DNA of 17,664 bases from Actinobacteria bacterium UBA4426 (GTDB taxonomy: Bacteria; Actinomycetota; Actinomycetes; S36-B12): NCBI GenBank assembly GCA_002390705.1, contig DGQA01000024.1, forward strand, positions 1 to 17,664. Reading direction: 5' to 3'. The notes beneath the pieces were generated by a model. The model saw nothing but the letters and a program-made list of their open reading frames with translations, ran no database searches and was not told the origin of the DNA. Positions 13,687-17,664 of the stretch are shown here, in pieces. Positions within the stretch are counted from its first letter, which is position 1. Each line of letters starts with the position of its first letter. The translations under genes were made by a program, and so were the position numbers.

Positions 13687-14922
13687 ATGAGCGACGCTGC
13701 ACTTGGCATGGACGGACTGCTCACTTGGACCCAAGCGCGTTTGGTCTCCCATGCCGCCGGAAAACCGCTTCAACTTGCCACGGCTCGACTCGATGAGTCG
13801 CATGGCTCACTACTCGGTGAAGCATTAGTCACCCTCGCCGATGAACCTAGTGTTGATGTTGCCCAATTCGACGGCTACGCCGTGTGCGCGGGCGGGCCAT
13901 GGACCCTCATTGACCTGTCCCCCGAGGTTGCCCTTCCCCAGCGCTACGCCACCAAACTGCGTGCATTCGAACCCGTCCCACCACACACCGACGCGGTTCT
14001 GCCTTTTTCACAAGGACAACTCGTCGAGATTCAAGCGGACGAGCATCAAGTCATTGCCTACGATTCACTCAACGGGACCCCTGATGAGAATGCGCGTCCT
14101 GACTTTGGCTCTGGAATTATTCGCCAAGCGGCAATAGCAGGTGCCGGACGCGAACTTGTCCCCGCAGACTCGCTCGTTACCCCGCACGTAATTTCACTCG
14201 CTGCAGCGGCAGGGTACGACCATCTGCGGATTTGTCGGCCACCCGTTGTCAGTACTCTCATTATTGGCGAGTCCCTACTTGATCAAGGACCACCACGAAG
14301 CGACCGAGCACGCGATGCCTTAGGAATCAGCATTCCGGCATTTGTGGGCGCCTTGGGCGCGAGAGGAAACCCACATGTTCGAGCATCTGAAACAAGGGAT
14401 TTACTTCTCGAAGAGATTGAAGATTCACACGCAGACCTACTGATCACAACCGGTTCAACCGCTCCGGGTGGTGAAAACCTGCTGCGTACCGTATTGCGCG
14501 ACCTCGCCGCCCATTGGTTGATTGATGGAGTGACCATGACACCGGGTGCACAGGTCCTACTCGCTCGACTACCCGATGGAAAATTACTTCTTGGGCTTCC
14601 CGGTGATCCGCGAAGTGCGTTGGCCGCGTTAATGACTATCGCGCCACCGTTGATTGCTGGGCTGAGGGGCGCCGCGTGGGTTGAGAGCACCCACACTGCG
14701 GTGTTGATGGGCGAGACCCCACTTCCCGACTACGCAGAAGACACCACCATTGTTCCCGTTCGAGTCAGCACAAGCCCAGCTGGACGGACGGCGCAGATCC
14801 TCGATTCTGATGGCCCAGCTGGTCTTAGCGGCGTAGCCGGTGCAACTGATTTCGCCATCGTTTCACCAGAGATGGGGTCACCCGGTGATGTTGTGCTCAC
14901 AATTTCCCCATTTGGTGCGTGA
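13687..14922 (+). CDS. Degenerate MoeA/gephyrin-E-like protein lacking key active-site residues
   Basis: 411 aa with the whole MoeA fold. Seen: an N-terminal region with FDGYAV (61-66), VPPHTDAVLPF near 97-107, the central MoaB/MogA-like domain with TTGSTAPGGEN (254-264), MTPGAQV (284-290), GLPGDPRSA (303-311), and a C-terminal beta domain. MoeA inserts molybdate into adenylated molybdopterin. Here the GED after the IR motif is missing (IRQAAIAGAG), the Asp of the VGEADY motif is Asn (N264), and the usual KPGKP is not seen. The fold is kept but molybdenum insertion is doubtful. The gene starts 4 nt after pseB and no other molybdopterin gene is nearby. The start has only a weak Shine-Dalgarno. 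It may be a moonlighting or scaffold paralogue, or an enzyme with altered chemistry. Confidence 0.8.
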   Translation: MSDAALGMDGLLTWTQARLVSHAAGKPLQLATARLDESHGSLLGEALVTLADEPSVDVAQFDGYAVCAGGPWTLIDLSPEVALPQRYATKLRAFEPVPPHTDAVLPFSQGQLVEIQADEHQVIAYDSLNGTPDENARPDFGSGIIRQAAIAGAGRELVPADSLVTPHVISLAAAAGYDHLRICRPPVVSTLIIGESLLDQGPPRSDRARDALGISIPAFVGALGARGNPHVRASETRDLLLEEIEDSHADLLITTGSTAPGGENLLRTVLRDLAAHWLIDGVTMTPGAQVLLARLPDGKLLLGLPGDPRSALAALMTIAPPLIAGLRGAAWVESTHTAVLMGETPLPDYAEDTTIVPVRVSTSPAGRTAQILDSDGPAGLSGVAGATDFAIVSPEMGSPGDVVLTISPFGA

Positions 14923-15053
14923 AACAAAAGTGAGTAACGGGCCGCGCTTTCCCGGCCTCCTCGGCAAGAATCCAGGGCCCGATATGCGCCTACCGGCCAC
15001 ACAATGCGGGATTGCTGGCATGATTAAGCGCGTGCGAGGCGAAGTGGGTTGTA

Positions 15054-16145
15054 ATGGATGAAGCTCTCGCTCGCCGATACAAGCGATCACCTGATGGTCT
15101 CGAGGGTGACGGCACAGAAGAGTCTGCCCGTTCTTTACTCTTTCGGGGACGCAAACTCAGTCCAATCAAGAATGTAATCCTTCGCATTGGGGTGGCGGCC
15201 GCCACACTCGTGCTCACGGCAATGGTTGTGTACTTTGAGCGGGCTTGCTACGCAGACGCTGGGGTTGTCGGTGAACTCACCTGGATCGATTCCTTTTATT
15301 ACGCAACCGTAAGCCTTTCGACGACCGGCTACGGTGACATTGTTCCGATCTGTGAATCCTCCCGCGCTGTCAACGTACTGGTCATTACTCCACTGCGTTT
15401 CCTTTTCTTGATCGTGCTTGTAGGAACAACCATTGAAGTACTTACCAAGAAAACTCGAACTGAAATCCGGTCCCGGCGATGGAGGAAGAAAGTGGAAGAC
15501 CACACAATCATCATTGGTTACGGAGTTAAAGGCCGTAGCGCTGGCAAAGCCCTACTCGACGCTGGCTACGACCCAAACACAATTGTTGTTGTTTCCCCAG
15601 ATCGAGAGTCCTGTGATCTGGCAACCCGCGATGGTCTCGTTGCATTTGTCGGCGATGGCCGACAAGAAGAAGTGCTTAAAGATGTATCAATTGATGGTGC
15701 CGGCCAAATAATTGTTGCCACCAACGAAGACGACACCTCCGTGCTGGTAACCCTCACGGCTCGGCGCCTGGCACCAGCTCACGCACGGATCATCGCTGCG
15801 GTCCGTGAATCCCAGAACGCTGATGTACTCCGCCAGTCAGGTGCCAACAGTGTGATCCCCACGGCTGAATCGGCCGGGCGTCTCATGGGCCTTTCGGTGA
15901 TTAGTTCAGAGGCCGGCGCCCTCATGGAAGACCTCCTTGATTCATCACGCGGACTCGAAGTGACCGAGCGCGCTGTAACAAAGGAAGAACTCAGCATGTC
16001 ACCCGAGGATCTCAACGAGAAAGGTCAAATAGTTCTCGCCGTAATTCGTAATGGAATCACTCACCGCTTCTACACTGAAAGCATCCGATTCCTCGAAAAG
16101 AGTGACCGGCTCGTTGTCATTAAATACAACAGAGAAGAGGCCTAA
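15054..16145 (+). CDS. Two-TM potassium channel with C-terminal RCK (TrkA-N/TrkA-C) domain
   Basis: 363 aa. TM1 (about 41-60), the pore helix with selectivity filter STTGYGD (89-95), then TM2 (about 108-130): the minimal K+ channel pore. A basic linker leads to the RCK domain. Its Rossmann motif is IIIGYGVKG (152-160), followed by an acidic VVSPD, GDGRQEEVL and IIVATNEDDTSV. A TrkA-C-like part ends in RFLEKSDRLVVIKY. Such MthK-like proteins form tetrameric channels gated by ligands (Ca2+, nucleotides) on the RCK ring at the inner membrane face. It follows the MoeA-like gene after a 131-nt gap that holds no recognised gene, and the quinone oxidoreductase starts 2 nt after its stop. Shine-Dalgarno is weak (GTGGG). 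Confidence 0.93.
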   Translation: MDEALARRYKRSPDGLEGDGTEESARSLLFRGRKLSPIKNVILRIGVAAATLVLTAMVVYFERACYADAGVVGELTWIDSFYYATVSLSTTGYGDIVPICESSRAVNVLVITPLRFLFLIVLVGTTIEVLTKKTRTEIRSRRWRKKVEDHTIIIGYGVKGRSAGKALLDAGYDPNTIVVVSPDRESCDLATRDGLVAFVGDGRQEEVLKDVSIDGAGQIIVATNEDDTSVLVTLTARRLAPAHARIIAAVRESQNADVLRQSGANSVIPTAESAGRLMGLSVISSEAGALMEDLLDSSRGLEVTERAVTKEELSMSPEDLNEKGQIVLAVIRNGITHRFYTESIRFLEKSDRLVVIKYNREEA

Positions 16146-16147
16146 TC

Positions 16148-17122
16148 ATGTTCGCGATCACCCAAAAGGACTTTGGTGGACCTGAAACACTCGTGTGGGA
16201 CAAGGTTGCTGACCCGCGACCCGAACCAGGTGAAGTGATTATCGACATCACCTCGACCGCGGTCAACCGGGCAGACCTCTTGCAACGCGAGGGGAACTAC
16301 CCGCCTCCCACCGGAGCTACCGACATTCTGGGACTTGAATGTGCGGGCACAATTGTCTCTGTGGGCGCGGCACTCACCATGGATCGAATCGGCGAGCGCG
16401 TGACCGCACTACTTAACGGTGGCGGTTACGCCCAAAAAGTTGCTATTCCCCTTGGTCAAGTCATGAGCGTCCCCGAAGGGGTGAGCATCCTTGATGCGGG
16501 AGCACTGCCAGAAGTTGCCTGCACGGTCTGGAGCAATCTCACCAAGGTTCTGCAGTTACGCGAAGGAAGCACAATTTTAATTCATGGTGGGGGCTCAGGA
16601 ATTGGAACTTTCGCGATTCAGGTTGCCAAAGTCCTCGGAGCCAAAGTTGCGGTCACGGCGGGCAGCCAAGAAAAACTCAATACGTGCGCATCCCTTGGTG
16701 CAGACGTACTTATTAATTACAAGGAACAAGACTTCGTTGACGTCATTCGCGATACGTGGGGCGGAACCGACACGATTCTGGACAACATGGGCGCAAGCTA
16801 CCTGTCCAAAAATGTCGAAGCACTCAAACGCAATGGGCACCTGGCAATTATTGGAATGCAGGGTGGCACAAAAGGTGATTTTCAGATTGACCAATTACTG
16901 CGCAAGAATGGGACAATCACGGCCACTTCCCTGCGCGGTCGCCCTGAACCAGAGAAGTCCATGATCTGCCGCGAAGTCGAAAAAATTGTGTGGCCTTGGA
17001 TCACCGACGGGACAATCAAGCAGGTGATTGACCGTATCGTGCCAATCGAGGGGGCCGGCGACGCCCATAAAATCCTCGAAGCCAGTGAAGCAACCGGAAA
17101 AATTGTGCTGCAGGTTCGCTAA
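16148..17122 (+). CDS. NAD(P)H-quinone oxidoreductase, PIG3/QOR family
   Basis: 324 aa; a zinc-free medium-chain reductase. The N-terminal GroES-like domain carries AVNRADLLQREGNYPPP and GATDILGLECAG, which are hallmarks of the PIG3 branch. The cofactor fold has HGGGSGIGTFAIQVAK (146-161) and is followed by GSQEKLNTCASLGAD. No zinc-ligand cysteines are present. PIG3-type enzymes reduce quinones with NADPH in the cytoplasm. The start is ATG 16148, two nt after the channel stop, with an AAGAGG-like signal about 7 nt upstream inside the channel gene. The two genes are therefore probably co-transcribed. The length is normal for the family and the motifs are intact. Confidence 0.93.
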   Translation: MFAITQKDFGGPETLVWDKVADPRPEPGEVIIDITSTAVNRADLLQREGNYPPPTGATDILGLECAGTIVSVGAALTMDRIGERVTALLNGGGYAQKVAIPLGQVMSVPEGVSILDAGALPEVACTVWSNLTKVLQLREGSTILIHGGGSGIGTFAIQVAKVLGAKVAVTAGSQEKLNTCASLGADVLINYKEQDFVDVIRDTWGGTDTILDNMGASYLSKNVEALKRNGHLAIIGMQGGTKGDFQIDQLLRKNGTITATSLRGRPEPEKSMICREVEKIVWPWITDGTIKQVIDRIVPIEGAGDAHKILEASEATGKIVLQVR

Positions 17123-17171
17123 TTTCCACACAGTCGAGTAAGCGCTCGCCTGCTGCTTTCGGCCAAAGTCT

Positions 17172-17177
17172 TAGACT
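17172..17177 (+). promoter_or_regulatory. Candidate leaderless -10 element of the right-edge membrane protein gene
   Basis: TAGACT fits TANNNT and is followed by 8 nt and then ATG 17186. No Shine-Dalgarno precedes the ATG, which fits a leaderless transcript. A matching -35 is not clear. Confidence 0.4.
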
Positions 17178-17185
17178 CTCTCCCA

Positions 17186-17664
17186 ATGACAACAGGGGCG
17201 CGACGCAGTGCAGTTGGGGGCAGTTTCCTCACTGCCCAAGCTCTGTCGCTGTGGGCGCTGCTGGGGCCGGTCAGTAATGCAGACTGGACGAAGGGGTTCC
17301 GTGCATATTTCAATAATGATCAACTCTCCTACGCAGCGATAGCGGTAAATAGCTCACAAAACTTCGGATCGACCGCAGAGCCACTCACTGGAACTGGAGT
17401 GAGTTTCTATCCCAGCGGTTGGTATCACTTTCTTGGCTTGGTCAGCAACCTCACCGGGGTCCCGGTCAGCCTGCTCTGGCAGGTCCTGGGTCTTGCCGCA
17501 ATTGGCATTGCCATTGCAGTTTTGGGTCTGATCGCGTACACACTCTCACGCCTGTGGTGGGCGCCAATTCTGCCCGGATTCGCACTCTTCACCGGGACAC
17601 TTTCCACTTTTATCCACGACTACTGGTACACAAGCCTGAGCGCCCACGCCGTTATTTGGGGGCC
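17186..17664 (+). CDS. N-terminal part of a polytopic membrane protein, cut by the right edge (DUF6541/GT-C-like)
   Basis: 159 complete codons are visible and the frame is open to the edge. After a short N-terminus there is a hydrophobic helix (about 13-27). A loop follows with FNNDQLSYAAIAV and GVSFYPSGWYHFLGLV. Two or more further hydrophobic segments come next (LLWQVLGLAAIGIAIAVLGL and PILPGFALFTGTL). The FYPSGWYHF element recalls the YP-x-GWHAL pattern of large actinobacterial membrane proteins such as DUF6541, which resemble GT-C glycosyltransferases. ATG 17186 lacks a Shine-Dalgarno but has a -10-like TAGACT 8 nt upstream. The family call is tentative because most of the protein lies outside the window. 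Confidence 0.6.
   Translation, partial: MTTGARRSAVGGSFLTAQALSLWALLGPVSNADWTKGFRAYFNNDQLSYAAIAVNSSQNFGSTAEPLTGTGVSFYPSGWYHFLGLVSNLTGVPVSLLWQVLGLAAIGIAIAVLGLIAYTLSRLWWAPILPGFALFTGTLSTFIHDYWYTSLSAHAVIWG

Noticed and set aside
12690..17122. Mobile island or phage insertion
   Set aside because: No integrase, transposase, terminal repeats or tRNA-end duplications, and composition looks like the rest of the window.

Overview
The window looks like chromosome from a compact, moderate-GC (roughly mid-50s %, by eye) Actinobacterium. The clues are a polyphosphate-glucokinase-like ROK protein, a class F sortase next to an ECF sigma factor with an RskA-type anti-sigma factor, a response regulator/histidine kinase/GerMN-lipoprotein operon laid out like mtrA-mtrB-lpqB, and apparently leaderless -10/start arrangements. 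Genes are packed with 4-14 nt overlaps or very short gaps. There is no sign of phage, insertion sequence or CRISPR. I cannot place the genus from sequence alone.

Layout. 1-345: the 5' end of a minus-strand gene running off the left edge, then tRNA-Arg(ACG) and tRNA-Ser(GCU) on the minus strand. 446-2288: a ROK sugar-kinase-like gene followed by a zinc alcohol dehydrogenase, probably one operon. 2302-2950: a convergent CrtO-like membrane protein and tRNA-Ser(UGA) with a downstream hairpin terminator. 3091-5994: a surface cassette of exported DUF4397 protein, class F sortase, ECF sigma factor and anti-sigma factor, the last three translationally overlapping. 6012-7256: a convergent Wzx/MurJ-type flippase. 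7605-8306: a secreted NlpC/P60 peptidoglycan hydrolase behind a structured leader. 8343-11049 (minus): response regulator, sensor kinase and GerMN lipoprotein. 11197-12393 (minus): an L-2-hydroxyglutarate oxidase-like flavoprotein, with a possible tiny overlapping ORF upstream. 12690-17122 (plus): PseB-type UDP-GlcNAc 4,6-dehydratase, a degenerate MoeA homologue, a two-TM potassium channel with an RCK domain, and a PIG3-type quinone oxidoreductase. 17186-end: a polytopic membrane protein cut by the right edge.

How the parts fit. Much of the window concerns the cell envelope: an exported protein with a sorting-signal-like tail, a sortase, an envelope-type sigma/anti-sigma pair, a flippase, a wall hydrolase, an MtrAB-like sensor system and a nucleotide-sugar dehydratase. 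The most unusual element is the DUF4397-sortase-sigma-anti-sigma cassette. Its sortase keeps the catalytic His and Cys but has no arginine anywhere after the Cys, and its likely partner has a sortase-type C-terminal tail without LPxTG. The second oddity is a MoeA homologue that has lost key molybdenum-insertion residues and sits 4 nt behind pseB.
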